DNA from: Bacteroidia bacterium
Lineage (GTDB): Bacteria; Bacteroidota; Bacteroidia; 2-12-FULL-35-15
Direction of reading: 5' to 3'
DNA length: 64,000 bases
NCBI GenBank assembly: GCA_030654175.1
Contig: JAURXZ010000024.1
Location: forward strand, 248,001 to 312,000
In this document: positions 36,066-44,627 of the stretch, one piece after another
Layout of the letters: the number at the start of each line of letters is the position of its first letter
Numbering within the stretch: the first letter of the stretch is position 1
Program-made: the position numbers and the translations under genes
Notes under the pieces: generated by a model
Databases searched by the model: none
The model's input: only the letters and a program-made list of their open reading frames with translations
What the model was told of the DNA's origin: nothing

Positions 36066-37661
36066 TCAAACCTCAAATGAGATGTAAAAAGCAGTACCTT
36101 CATTAAACGTTGTTTTGATATCCCCGTTGATCTGGCCAACCAATGCTTTTACCAACGTAAGTCCTAAAGACCTTGGTTCAATCAACGCTTTTTCCATATC
36201 AAAGCCAACTCCATCATCACTAACCATTAAGGTAAAATTTTTATCTGTACTTGAACAAACAATTTTGATCTTCCCCTTTTCTTTGCCCTTAAAAGCATGT
36301 TTATGAGCGTTAGAGATCAGCTCGTTCAAAATAAGGCCGCAAGGAACTGCAAGCGCAATGTCAAGAAAGGTTTCATGACACATCACGCTGAATTCAATTT
36401 CTGAAACGGTTGGATTGTATGAGTTTTTTATATGTCGAACCAGATCATTAATATATTCACAAAAATCTATCTTCGACAGTGTTTCATTTTGATAAAGCTT
36501 GTCGTGTATCAATGCCATGGTATGAATACGATTCCGGCACTCTTCAAATGCTTTTTTTGCATCTGCATTTTCAATGTATGTTGATTGTAACCCCAACAAG
36601 CCGCTGATCACCGCAAGGTTGTTTTTCACTCTGTGGTGAATTTCCGCCAAAAGAATCTCTTTTTCACGTAAGGAGGATTTTATTTTGGCATTAAATTCTT
36701 GCCTGGCAGTGATATCAGTTATACGAACGGCAAAGTAATTTTTTGAATTAATATTAATAGTTTTGATGGCTGTGGAACCCCAAAATTCATTTCCTTTTCC
36801 TGTTTTATACAATACTTCGCCATGATAACTTCCTGAATCATTCAGGACGGATCTTATTCGATTTATTTCATTTTCGGATGGTTTGTTTTTGTGCAGATCC
36901 AAACCTGTTTTACCAATCAGGTCCTGCTCAGAATCTACTTCAAATAGTTCCTGTGCACGATAATTCACTTTTACGATTTCATTTACATCACTTTCCGATA
37001 AAAAAATAGCATCGTGGGAATTATCAAAAATTGCTTTCATCTGATATTGCAAAAATAAATTAGAGTCGTCCAAAACCTTTTCCGTTTCTGTAGCAACAAT
37101 TATGCTTGAAAATAAGATAACAAAACACCCTATAACAGTTGTTATTTTATATAAAATATCCATTGTTTCCTTTGCAGAATAAGGGATTGTGGGGTCAAGG
37201 AGAAGAGAGAACTGTGTAAAATATAAAACCAAAGTGGCAAAAATTGTAATTATAATACAGAATAAGATCAAGCCAATTTGTTTTTTAATATCAAAAAGCA
37301 CTATTGGTAAGAGAATGAGAGCTATATACATATAATGTATTCCTGCGCTTTCACCAAAGGTGGAGGCCAAAACAAATTGGTGGACAAGAACCCCGAGGTA
37401 TAGAACCAGTTTGGAGGTTGTGTATAAATAAAATTTGTTGTAAAAAGGGATAGAAAAATAAACGATACAACAAAGTCCGGAAAAGAGGGCCACATTGTTA
37501 TAGCCGGAATAAAGAAACCCGAGAAGATAAGGAAAAGTGAAAAACACAGCAATAATTCCGAAACGATTTGTCAGGATCAGCCGTTTAGTATCTGAAGCAC
37601 TTAATTCCTTTGCGGTTCCGGTGTGGGAGATTATTTCCCATAAATTTAATATGGCCTTCAT
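36066..37661 (-). CDS. Sensor histidine kinase: multi-TM, PAS, HisKA_2/HATPase
   Basis: 531 aa. Six hydrophobic segments (about residues 34-190) form an integral membrane sensor. A PAS domain follows (about 205-315), then the HisKA_2-type dimerisation box LLAEIHHRVKNNLAVISGLLGLQ with phospho-acceptor His342, and an ATPase domain with LILNELISNAHKHAF and VSDDGVGFDM. The HisKA_2 class often pairs with stress or light/metabolite response regulators; no receiver gene lies adjacent. The protein ends in GTAFYISFEV. Confidence 0.93.
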   Translation of the reverse strand: MKAILNLWEIISHTGTAKELSASDTKRLILTNRFGIIAVFFTFPYLLGFLYSGYNNVALFSGLCCIVYFSIPFYNKFYLYTTSKLVLYLGVLVHQFVLASTFGESAGIHYMYIALILLPIVLFDIKKQIGLILFCIIITIFATLVLYFTQFSLLLDPTIPYSAKETMDILYKITTVIGCFVILFSSIIVATETEKVLDDSNLFLQYQMKAIFDNSHDAIFLSESDVNEIVKVNYRAQELFEVDSEQDLIGKTGLDLHKNKPSENEINRIRSVLNDSGSYHGEVLYKTGKGNEFWGSTAIKTININSKNYFAVRITDITARQEFNAKIKSSLREKEILLAEIHHRVKNNLAVISGLLGLQSTYIENADAKKAFEECRNRIHTMALIHDKLYQNETLSKIDFCEYINDLVRHIKNSYNPTVSEIEFSVMCHETFLDIALAVPCGLILNELISNAHKHAFKGKEKGKIKIVCSSTDKNFTLMVSDDGVGFDMEKALIEPRSLGLTLVKALVGQINGDIKTTFNEGTAFYISFEV

Positions 37662-37861
37662 ACGTTACAAGTTTACTACAAACTGAAGGATAAAGCAAAG
37701 TTTTATTTGTTTGCTTTAGTATTTCATTTAGTTTTCAACTCTTTAACAGGAATTGAATGGTTCAAAAACATTTCAAATCAAAATTTAGATTTTAATTGTT
37801 AGATTTGCACCGGTAAAGTATTGGAGGATACGTCAAAGATGTGTAATTCATATTAAAAACC

Positions 37862-37934
37862 GGGGAATTAGCTCATTTGGCTAGAGCGTCCCGCAATGCT
37901 GCGGGAAGATGGTCGATTCATCATAATAAAAACC
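37862..37934 (+). pseudogene. Defective tRNA-like copy A (73-bp tandem unit)
   Basis: The first 27 nt equal the tRNA-Ala acceptor strand and D-arm (GGGGAATTAGCTCATTTGGC, then TAGAGCG). The anticodon arm is replaced by the hairpin TCCCGCA/TGCGGGA with an ATGC loop. The T-arm is lost after GGTCGATTC and replaced by ATCATAAT. Not expected to be a functional tRNA. Confidence 0.75.
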
Positions 37935-38007
37935 GGGGAATTAGTTCATTTGGCTAGAGCGTCCCGCAATGCTGCGGGAAGATGGTCGGTTCATCATAAT
38001 AAAAACC
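37935..38007 (+). pseudogene. Defective tRNA-like copy B (73-bp tandem unit)
   Basis: It differs from copy A at only two positions (GTTCAT for GCTCAT in the D-arm and GGTCGGTTC for GGTCGATTC), with the same replaced anticodon hairpin and truncated T-arm. Its 73-bp period leads exactly into the intact tRNA at 38008. Confidence 0.75.
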
Positions 38008-38081
38008 GGGGAATTAGCTCATTTGGCTAGAGCGCTTCGCTGGCAGTGAAGAGGTGGTCGGTTCGAATCCGATATTCTCCA
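38008..38081 (+). tRNA. tRNA-Ala (anticodon GGC)
   Basis: Cloverleaf read by eye. The acceptor GGGGAAT/ATTCTCC has one G-T pair. The D-arm is GCTC...GAGC. The anticodon stem CTTCG/TGAAG carries the loop CTGGCAG (anticodon GGC, alanine). The T-arm is TCGG TTCGAAT CCGA, and the discriminator is A at 38081. CCA is not encoded. It is the third unit of a 73-bp tandem array whose first two units are defective. Confidence 0.92.
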
Positions 38082-38083
38082 CA

Positions 38084-38110
38084 AAAACCCCACATTTAGT
38101 GGGGTTTTCT
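38084..38110 (+). terminator. Terminator directly after tRNA-Ala
   Basis: AAAACCCCAC pairs with GTGGGGTTTT, loop ATTTA, then a T-run. It starts 3 nt after the tRNA and ends 6 nt before the GIY-YIG ORF. Confidence 0.85.
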
Positions 38111-38115
38111 GTTAT

Positions 38116-38358
38116 ATGGAGTTTTGTGTTTATATAATTTATTCTCCCTCAATTGATAAATACTATGTTGGGCATACCGAAAATTTAAATAAACGAATGG
38201 AAGAGCATCGTTTAAAAAAAAATCTCGGAGCAAATGATTGGTTATTGAAATATTCGGAAACCTTTTTTACGCGAAGTGAAGCGATGATTAGAGAAATTGA
38301 AATTAAAAAGAAAAAAAGAAGAACATATTTGGAATGGCTTATTAACACGCCTATCTAG
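38116..38358 (+). CDS. GIY-YIG family nuclease ORF in tRNA locus
   Basis: 80 aa. The GIY-like motif is VYIIYS and the YIG-like motif YYVGHT. The helix has NKRMEEH with the catalytic Arg27 area, and the metal-binding Glu is in EAMIREIEIKKKKRR. It is the UPF0213/YhbQ-like minimal type. It starts 35 bp after the tRNA-Ala and ends 29 bp before a degenerate tRNA-like unit carrying an exact copy of the tRNA 3' end. In Bacteroidota such ORFs are often found beside tRNA genes. A mobile, tRNA-targeting element is a reasonable inference. Confidence 0.85.
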   Translation: MEFCVYIIYSPSIDKYYVGHTENLNKRMEEHRLKKNLGANDWLLKYSETFFTRSEAMIREIEIKKKKRRTYLEWLINTPI

Positions 38359-38387
38359 CCTTAATCAATAACATTTTTTTCAAAACT

Positions 38388-38456
38388 AGAATAGTTAAGG
38401 CTTGAGCGTCCCGCAGTAATGCGGGAAGGTGGTCGGTTCGAATCCGATATTCTCCA
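38388..38456 (+). pseudogene. Degenerate tRNA-like unit D with intact 3' half
   Basis: The 3' 30 nt (AGGTGGTCGG through TTCTCCA) are identical to the tRNA-Ala 3' end. The 5' part AGAATAGTTAAGGCTTGAGCG is degenerate, and the anticodon arm is TCCCGCA/TGCGGGA with a GTAA loop. AGAATA can still pair with TATTCT, so the cloverleaf is partly kept. Confidence 0.75.
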
Positions 38457-38464
38457 CAAAAACA

Positions 38465-38506
38465 AAAGCCGTAAATGCTTAAATTTTAAGCGTTTACGGT
38501 TTTTTG
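38465..38506 (+). terminator. Terminator after tRNA-like unit D
   Basis: GCCGTAAATGCTTAAA and TTTAAGCGTTTACGGT pair with one mismatch and are followed by TTTTTTG. It mirrors the terminator after the intact tRNA. 38507-38605 contains nothing further. Confidence 0.8.
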
Positions 38507-38605
38507 TTTTTGGTTAATTTAGCCTGTATTTGAATCAAAAAGAGGCTTGTTTAACCAAACCATGAATATTTTAACCCTGAAGATTATGGCCTCATTTTAG
38601 TAAAA

Positions 38606-39070
38606 TCACCACTCAATCAAACTCAGGAGTTCTATATTAAACATCTTTTTTATTTGCTCAACCTGCCCGGTACTCATATTAAATTCAAGCACAAAGAATA
38701 CTGCCTTTAAAGCATTTACAACCGACTCCCGATCAGGGAAGTCCTTTTCAGCTGTTAGTCCATCTTTACCACGCACAAATTCAATAAACTCTTCTTTGTT
38801 ACGAATAGTAATTGGAGTTTTAGAAATATCATACTGGTCAATAAAAATGCCTTTTAAGGCCATTGGCAGCCCCTGGGCGAACTGTATTGCATCATCTGGC
38901 GGAATACGGTCACGAATGGCATGCAATACAGCGCGGGTTATTCGTGCAGCCCTGTTGTGATCTGTTTCTAATTCAAGTGCAACTTCATTAATAAAGCGAT
39001 TGCCATCACTCGCATATTGTTCGAAGTTCATTGTTCTGTGCTTGTTTTTATGCTGATTGTTGGTTTCCAT
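38606..39070 (-). CDS. DUF2267 domain-containing protein
   Basis: Small soluble alpha-helical protein. Family signatures are MNFEQYASDGNRFINEVA, AARITRAVLHAIRDRIPPDDAIQFAQGLPMALKGIFIDQYD and a C-terminal VVNALKAVFFVLE. The function of DUF2267 is unknown. An internal ATG at 39031 (MNFEQY) is where the family usually begins, so the first 13 residues may not be translated. It is the last gene of a likely pair with DoxX (30-bp gap). Confidence 0.85.
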   Translation of the reverse strand: METNNQHKNKHRTMNFEQYASDGNRFINEVALELETDHNRAARITRAVLHAIRDRIPPDDAIQFAQGLPMALKGIFIDQYDISKTPITIRNKEEFIEFVRGKDGLTAEKDFPDRESVVNALKAVFFVLEFNMSTGQVEQIKKMFNIELLSLIEW

Positions 39071-39100
39071 AGGATGTAATTGAATTAAATGAATTTAAAC

Positions 39101-39493
39101 TTAAGTTTTCTTTTTTGCATCGATACTTAAAGGGCCGGCCCCGAAATAGCTAATAATTAATGCAGCACCAAGCATGGAAGTGTTTTTCATAAAGTCCGCC
39201 ATTTGCCTTTGCATCCGCATCGGATCGGTTTCGCTCCAGAAGGCATGCATATATAAAGTTATTGGAACAAGAAATGCTACTATTAATAAAGCCCCCCATT
39301 TTGTTTTATAACCAAGCATTATACTTACGGCACCGATTATTGCAAAAACACCTAAAAGCGGCACCGGTACAGAAGGGACTGGAACACCACTGAAAACAGC
39401 ATACACTACTGCCTCTGCTGTGAAATGGTTCATTATAGTTTTGAGAAAAATAATGGAATAAAGAATTCTACCAATTAACTCAATGTATTTCAT
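39101..39493 (-). CDS. DoxX-family membrane protein
   Basis: 130 aa with four hydrophobic helices. DoxX pattern: IGRILYSIIFLKTI, then FAIIGAVSIMLGYKTKWGALLIVAFLVPITLYMHAFW, then MQRQMADFMKNTSMLGAALIISYFG with the conserved helix-capping FMKN. Roles differ between members. It lies about 150 bp downstream of a TPP riboswitch terminator (39647-39669) on the same strand, the only visible target of that switch. DUF2267 follows. Confidence 0.85.
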   Translation of the reverse strand: MKYIELIGRILYSIIFLKTIMNHFTAEAVVYAVFSGVPVPSVPVPLLGVFAIIGAVSIMLGYKTKWGALLIVAFLVPITLYMHAFWSETDPMRMQRQMADFMKNTSMLGAALIISYFGAGPLSIDAKKKT

Positions 39494-39646
39494 AGCAATT
39501 AAGTGTTTTGTTCAACGAATTTGAGGTTTTAAACACCTTTACATTTAATGTCAAAACCCTCAAAAAACGGAAGCCTTCAAACTGTTTTTTTGAAACAATC
39601 TGAGTCGATCAAAATCTTTTCTTTTTTCAATATTATTTTAAAAAAA

Positions 39647-39669
39647 TACCCCCCGCCTAAGCGAGGGGA
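39647..39669 (-). terminator. Expression-platform terminator of the TPP riboswitch
   Basis: On the minus strand CCCCTCGC TTAG GCGGGG (one bulged T) is followed by TATTTTTTT. It sits about 10 nt after the aptamer. Confidence 0.75.
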
Positions 39670-39678
39670 TCAATTATT

Positions 39679-39762
39679 ATGCTTTCCTTTCGCCAGCATT
39701 ACCTGGGTCAAGTTATGAGGATTTATTTCTCAGATTTCTCTTTTGGAATCTCTCCTAAGTAA
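39679..39762 (-). ncRNA. TPP riboswitch (THI element)
   Basis: Read on the minus strand: ACTTAGGAGAGATTCC, AAAAGAGAAAT, CTGAGA, AATAAATCCTCATAACTTGA, CCCAGGTAATGCTGG, CGAAAGGAAAGC. These match the conserved parts of the thiamine pyrophosphate aptamer, including CTGAGA, the P4/P5 GG-TAATGC-TGG core and the closing P2 (TCCT/AGGA, the covarying form of CCCT/AGGG). A terminator follows. No thiamine gene is nearby; the downstream genes are DoxX and DUF2267. Confidence 0.85.
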
Positions 39763-39892
39763 ATAATTACTGTAAAATTAACTTCAAAAAAAGGTGCAGG
39801 ATCGAATATTAGTTGAAATGCAAAAAAGGGTAGACATTTTTGACTTTTTATAAGCCCGGAGGGTGGAAGGTTCAGGAGGTTCTTATAAATTA

Positions 39893-39937
39893 AAACCGCA
39901 AACGCCTGTTATTTAGGTGTTTGCGGTTTTTGTTTTT
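39893..39937 (+). terminator. Orphan rho-independent terminator
   Basis: AACCGCAAACGCC pairs with GGTGTTTGCGGTT, followed by TTTGTTTTT. No plus-strand gene precedes it; 39820-39890 might hold a small RNA or a decayed tRNA, but I can show neither. Confidence 0.75.
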
Positions 39938-39994
39938 GTAACAAAATTAATTAGGCAATTTATTTAGGGTTCACTCAAAAAGTGGGTTGCTTAA

Positions 39995-40145
39995 ATTAAC
40001 CACATAGATACATAGTAAAGCGGGTTAAAGACCTAAACAAGAAATAGAATAAGATAGTTTTTTCTTCGCCAAAAGGCGAAGAAAGCTATGAGACGCTATA
40101 ATTTTTTCTCGAAATTTTTATTTCTATGTTTCTATGTGGTTAATT
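39995..40145. repeat. Nested palindromic repeat AATTAACCACATAG / CTATGTGGTTAATT
   Basis: The outer arms AATTAACCACATAGATACATAG and CTATGTTTCTATGTGGTTAATT lie at 39995-40015 and 40124-40145. Inside is the hairpin TTTCTTCGCC AAAA GGCGAAGAAA. It fills the gap before the giant BNR gene; no gene is present. Confidence 0.75.
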
Positions 40146-40250
40146 TTGATGCAAGGTTTTTTAGCCACTTTACAAATTAGTTTGCATTTATTTCATGTCT
40201 TGTATTCCATTTCCTTTTAATAATAATAGTTTTATATTATTGAGGAAACC

Positions 40251-43200
40251 CTATTTGATCAGTTTTTTACTGCGATTCAATATTTTGATAATGTAAACTC
40301 CGGAGGCTAATTCATTTACACGAACAATTGATTTTTCGCTTGTAAGTTTCCCTGTTAATACCAACTTCCCTGCACCATCAGTAATAAAATAACTTTTTCC
40401 GATAAGGTTTGGATTTACAGTGATGGTGATCACATCAGTTGCCGGTGACGGATACACGATAAATTCAGAACTGTTTTTTATCTCATCAATTCCAATTGTG
40501 GAAACTAAACTACAGGCGCTTGTATCCGAACACCCGCTTATAGTTAAAATAACTGCATAATTCCCATTTGCTGTTGGGGAATAGCTTTGGCTGTTAGCCC
40601 CTGCAATTGGTGCGTTTGCATTTCCACAGTTGATCCATTGGTAGGCAGTTGCTGTTTGGTTAGCAGTTAAAACATTGGTGTTTGAATTTAATGTGATTGT
40701 TGGTGTTGGCACCACAGTAACCGTTATTACATTTGAATAAACCTGTGAAAACCCCGACTGTGATACTTCGGCACGATAATAAATTGTTGAAGACAAATTA
40801 CCTGTTGTGTAAATTGCCGAATTTGCTCCTGTTCCACCTGAAACATTGGTCCAGTTTGTAGAGCCATTAGCAGATTGTTGCCATTGGATATTACCTGTAT
40901 AGCCGGTTAAAGTCATTGAGGTAAGGTCTTGAAAACAGATCACCGAACTTGAAGTAGCTGTACCGGCAACAGGCGGAATTGATGTAAATGCGGTCACATT
41001 TATTGAATATTCCTCCACCTCTCCCCAAGCGGTGTTTCCGCAAGGAGAGGTCGTTTCATCGTTATAATGAACCCTTGCTCTGAGTCTTTTTAAGCCTAAA
41101 GAAGCATTTATTGGACAATTGATAGTTGCCGAATAGGGCCCCACTCCCGGACTCCCGGTAACGGTTACTACCTGATCGTCTGAAAAGTCTCCATTGCTGT
41201 TCCAGTCTACCCAAATACCACACTGGTCACCTGCATAAGTAGGGGGGCCATTCGTGACTGTAATGACAAGAGAAGACCCCTGGGCAATATTTGTGGAAAG
41301 GGAAGTATAACTTGCATATCCGCCTATTGAACAAATGGAAGTATTGTTGATGGTGCCAAATGTTACATTCGAAATGTGTTCGTCACACTGAAGGCCCGAA
41401 GCAGCGCATGAGCTGGTATCAATTTTCCTGTTTCCGGAAGGGTTTTGAACAACAGGTGTTTGAACCGAACTCACAGTAAATGATGTACATTGAGCATCTA
41501 AAACATTATTTATTGTGGCAGTTAAGGGGACATCATACGTGAGCCAAAAATAATTTGTTCCGCTGCTTAGCGATTGAGTTCCTGAAATAGTAAAAATTCC
41601 GTTTGGAGCGATTGAAGTTGTTCCGAATTGGGCTGTGGTTGCAATGGCATTGGTTGTGCCGGTATAAAAAAGTTTTGCATTTGTAATATCTGTTGTAGGA
41701 TTTGTAGACCCTGTGGTGTTAAAGGTAAATGAAGTAGCACTTAGAGGAGCCAGGTTTCCATTTGTAACAATTTCAATACCAATTATCCCCTGATTTATTT
41801 GGTTTGGAGCTACGTTGGAAGTATCGTTTTGAGTAGTGGTGCTTGAAGCGAAAACCATTGGTACGGAAGAATAATAAACAGACGATTCCCAAAGCCCACG
41901 TCCATAGGTAGCAGCCCTTAACTTACTATCCTGAGGGTTTAGGTCATAGTAAATTTCAATTTCACCAATTTTCACATTTGGCAAATTGGTGTTATATGCA
42001 ATCCAATTATTAGCACCCTGTTTGAAATAAATTCCAAGTTCAGTACCTGCATATAAATGTACTTCGGTTGTTGTTTGTTTATTTTGAACTATTGAATAAA
42101 CGGGGATCTGGGGCAAGCCCGCTGAAATATCGGTCCAGGAAATTCCACCATCAGCACTCTGGTAAACTTTATTGGCATTATACCCGCTCAACGTGACCCA
42201 AAGAGTGTTAGGATCATCATTTTTAACCGCTATAGAGGTAATAATTCCGAAGCTCACAGGTAAGGTTCCGGTGATATCACTCCATGAAGTTCCTCCATCA
42301 GCTGTTTTCCAGATAATATAATAATCTGCAACATATAAAACCTGGTTATTTGAAGGGGCAATAGCCATGGAACGAATCAGATCTGTTGAGTTCATGGTGG
42401 AGATGTTCGTCCAGTTTGCCCCCCTGTCAGTGGTTTTCCAGACATCAGCATATCCTGCATACAATGTTTGCGGGTCAACAGGGTCAATAATATATGGAGT
42501 AACCCATGCTCCCTCGCCAGCACCTGTCGGTTCAATATCTGTATAATCGCTTGCCCAGCGGTCGGTTGTTCTTGTTATTTGGCCATTTACATACGTAGCA
42601 TATTGAACATTCACATCGGTATAATCGATCAAACATTCCATTCCATCACCACCCTTTACATCATACCATGCACCGGCCGAAAGAAGTTTAGATCCATTAT
42701 CCTGCAAGCCTGTTATCGTTTCTGTTGAAACCGTTTTCGAAACACCAAGCTTATACATTTGACTGATTACCAACCCGTTGGTTTTGTCGATCCAGGAAAC
42801 ACCATTATCAGTTGAGGTGTAGATACCTCCATCGTTACATTCGAATAAAACCCCGTTGCTCTGGTATTTAAAATTGTGTTTATCGGCATGTACGGAAGGA
42901 ACACCTCCATCTCCCCACCAGTGATTAACAAGGGTCCAGGAAGTTCCTCCATTTACAGAACCCCAGGTATTTACACCGCCAACAAACAAATTGTTGGCAT
43001 CAGATGGAGAAACCACAAGGCTTAAGGTGTACCAGCCCTGTCCGCCAGTACCGGTTCCATCGGCCTCATAAGATAGCAAGTTGGATGTTACACCATCAAA
43101 AACCTGCACAAATGCTCCACCGCTGTTTACGGATTTATAAACACCATAAAGGGCGCTGGTTGCAGCAAGGGCGTAAACCCAGTCGGGCTGATTAGCAGAA

Positions 43201-44183
43201 ACCGCCAGTTCTATTCTTTGAGCATTCGGATCGATAAAAGAATTGGTCCACACTGCTCCTCCGTTTGTTGTAACAAAAATTTCACCGTATTGAGTTGAGC
43301 CGTAAAGCGTATTAAAATCCCCGGGTTTATACTCCATGTCAATAAACGAATTTGTGGCCAACTGATTACTCCAGCTGGTACCGCCATTTGTAGTTTTATA
43401 AACACCATTTGTGGTAGCGGCAATAATGGTTTGATTATCAGCTGGATCTAATAAAAGGCGGTTGACCATTTTTCCGGCAGATATAGCAAAGCTTAATCCT
43501 GTAACATTCCAGGTAAGGCCGCCATTTATTGACTTTAGCACTCCAATACTGTTATTATCCCAGGAATCCTTATCTCCTGTGGCGATATAAATTGTATTTG
43601 ATGTAGCATAGTCGGTAGGAATAATGATATCACTTACAGCAAGAACCCCATTATTATCGGTTAAACAAGTCCAGCTTGTGCCGTTATCGCTTGTAACCCA
43701 TAATCCTCCGGCAGCAGCACCAACCCAATAGGTATTAACATCTGTAGGGTGAAAAGCGATGCAATTAACGCGACCAATTCCTGCATAACCTCCATCCGAG
43801 CTGTTTGTTCCTAAATTTAGCCAGTTGGCTGATTGGAGAGAAGGTGGTTGAGGATTATCTATTAAAAATTCTTCATAAACTTCTTGAGCTGTTTTGTTGG
43901 GAAATTTACCTGTTGCTGGATCTATCCGGCTTTCCATAGCGTATTCCCAGCGTTTAAATTGTTTCCATCCGGCAGCTTTTGTCTTTACTCCATTTTCATA
44001 ATAATAACCTTTGTTAACCTTAAAAGGGGCCCAATACTCATTAAAAGCATTTTTGTAATCAAACAGCGTTAATTCTCCTTTTGGTTTGTTTGCGGGTAAG
44101 TTTTTTAGCCAGGCCTGGGAATTTGCAACGCTGCTAAAAAATAACATTGCGATCGTAAATTTTATAAATAGCTGTTTTTTCAT
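40251..44183 (-). CDS. Giant T9SS-secreted BNR-repeat / GEVED protein
   Basis: 1310 aa with a signal peptide (IAMLFFSSVANSQA). Residues 110-790 are a string of photosynthesis-HCF136/BNR/sialidase-like blades, each with SxDxGxxW motifs such as VTSDNGTSWT, SINGGLTWN and TTDRGANW. Then come extracellular Ig-like strands, a GEVED-type module (QCGIWVDWNSNGDFSDDQVV, with CGNTAWGEVEEYSINV) at about 1000-1060, another Ig-like domain, and a type A sorting tail ending YIIKILNRSKKLIK. Expected to be exported through T9SS and attached to the cell surface. Enzymatic activity is not evident; adhesion or a surface-glycan role is possible. Confidence 0.88.
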   Translation of the reverse strand: MKKQLFIKFTIAMLFFSSVANSQAWLKNLPANKPKGELTLFDYKNAFNEYWAPFKVNKGYYYENGVKTKAAGWKQFKRWEYAMESRIDPATGKFPNKTAQEVYEEFLIDNPQPPSLQSANWLNLGTNSSDGGYAGIGRVNCIAFHPTDVNTYWVGAAAGGLWVTSDNGTSWTCLTDNNGVLAVSDIIIPTDYATSNTIYIATGDKDSWDNNSIGVLKSINGGLTWNVTGLSFAISAGKMVNRLLLDPADNQTIIAATTNGVYKTTNGGTSWSNQLATNSFIDMEYKPGDFNTLYGSTQYGEIFVTTNGGAVWTNSFIDPNAQRIELAVSANQPDWVYALAATSALYGVYKSVNSGGAFVQVFDGVTSNLLSYEADGTGTGGQGWYTLSLVVSPSDANNLFVGGVNTWGSVNGGTSWTLVNHWWGDGGVPSVHADKHNFKYQSNGVLFECNDGGIYTSTDNGVSWIDKTNGLVISQMYKLGVSKTVSTETITGLQDNGSKLLSAGAWYDVKGGDGMECLIDYTDVNVQYATYVNGQITRTTDRWASDYTDIEPTGAGEGAWVTPYIIDPVDPQTLYAGYADVWKTTDRGANWTNISTMNSTDLIRSMAIAPSNNQVLYVADYYIIWKTADGGTSWSDITGTLPVSFGIITSIAVKNDDPNTLWVTLSGYNANKVYQSADGGISWTDISAGLPQIPVYSIVQNKQTTTEVHLYAGTELGIYFKQGANNWIAYNTNLPNVKIGEIEIYYDLNPQDSKLRAATYGRGLWESSVYYSSVPMVFASSTTTQNDTSNVAPNQINQGIIGIEIVTNGNLAPLSATSFTFNTTGSTNPTTDITNAKLFYTGTTNAIATTAQFGTTSIAPNGIFTISGTQSLSSGTNYFWLTYDVPLTATINNVLDAQCTSFTVSSVQTPVVQNPSGNRKIDTSSCAASGLQCDEHISNVTFGTINNTSICSIGGYASYTSLSTNIAQGSSLVITVTNGPPTYAGDQCGIWVDWNSNGDFSDDQVVTVTGSPGVGPYSATINCPINASLGLKRLRARVHYNDETTSPCGNTAWGEVEEYSINVTAFTSIPPVAGTATSSSVICFQDLTSMTLTGYTGNIQWQQSANGSTNWTNVSGGTGANSAIYTTGNLSSTIYYRAEVSQSGFSQVYSNVITVTVVPTPTITLNSNTNVLTANQTATAYQWINCGNANAPIAGANSQSYSPTANGNYAVILTISGCSDTSACSLVSTIGIDEIKNSSEFIVYPSPATDVITITVNPNLIGKSYFITDGAGKLVLTGKLTSEKSIVRVNELASGVYIIKILNRSKKLIK

Positions 44184-44627
44184 AATGCGTTATGGTTAAA
44201 AATTATTTTATCATTAAATAGTATTTCGTAATATTTAAATAACTTGTTATGAAAAAAACTTTTTTGTGAATTCAAATAACGTTGGCCCCAGGAAGCTTTA
44301 ATAGCCCATTAATAGGGCATTTGTGTTCTATGGACAAAAAAAAGAAAATTCAATCATTGCCTTGCTTATGAATGAATTATTGGATTGCAGTTCTCCTAAA
44401 AAAGTAATGAATTAAAAGCAAGCTTTACTTTACGCTGCTAACAAAGATAAAAGAATACTTTATTAAAAAAAATTCGAAAAGGTAAAAGAACTGTCAACTC
44501 AAAATTAAATATACTGCCGCATTATTTTTTTAGAACTGTTAGATTTATTTGACCCATCAGACTAAGAAATAGTCGTTATCTTTGTAGCCTTAAATTTTTT
44601 TACATTTCTTACCCACTTTATAATAAC
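44184..44627. other. AT-rich gap between BNR giant and S9 peptidase
   Basis: 444 bp with divergent promoters. Besides the -7 box at 44577 I see no repeat family, RNA or ORF that I can support. Confidence 0.4.
44577..44584 (+). promoter_or_regulatory. -7 element of S9 peptidase gene
   Basis: TATCTTTG fits TAnnTTTG. TTTG at 44548-44551 could be the -33 box, but the 25-bp spacing is slightly long. The ATG is 44 bp downstream. Confidence 0.5.

Noticed and set aside
40251-44183. BNR giant as a sialidase enzyme
   Set aside because: Blade motifs alone do not show the sialidase active-site Arg triad; I leave it as a surface protein.
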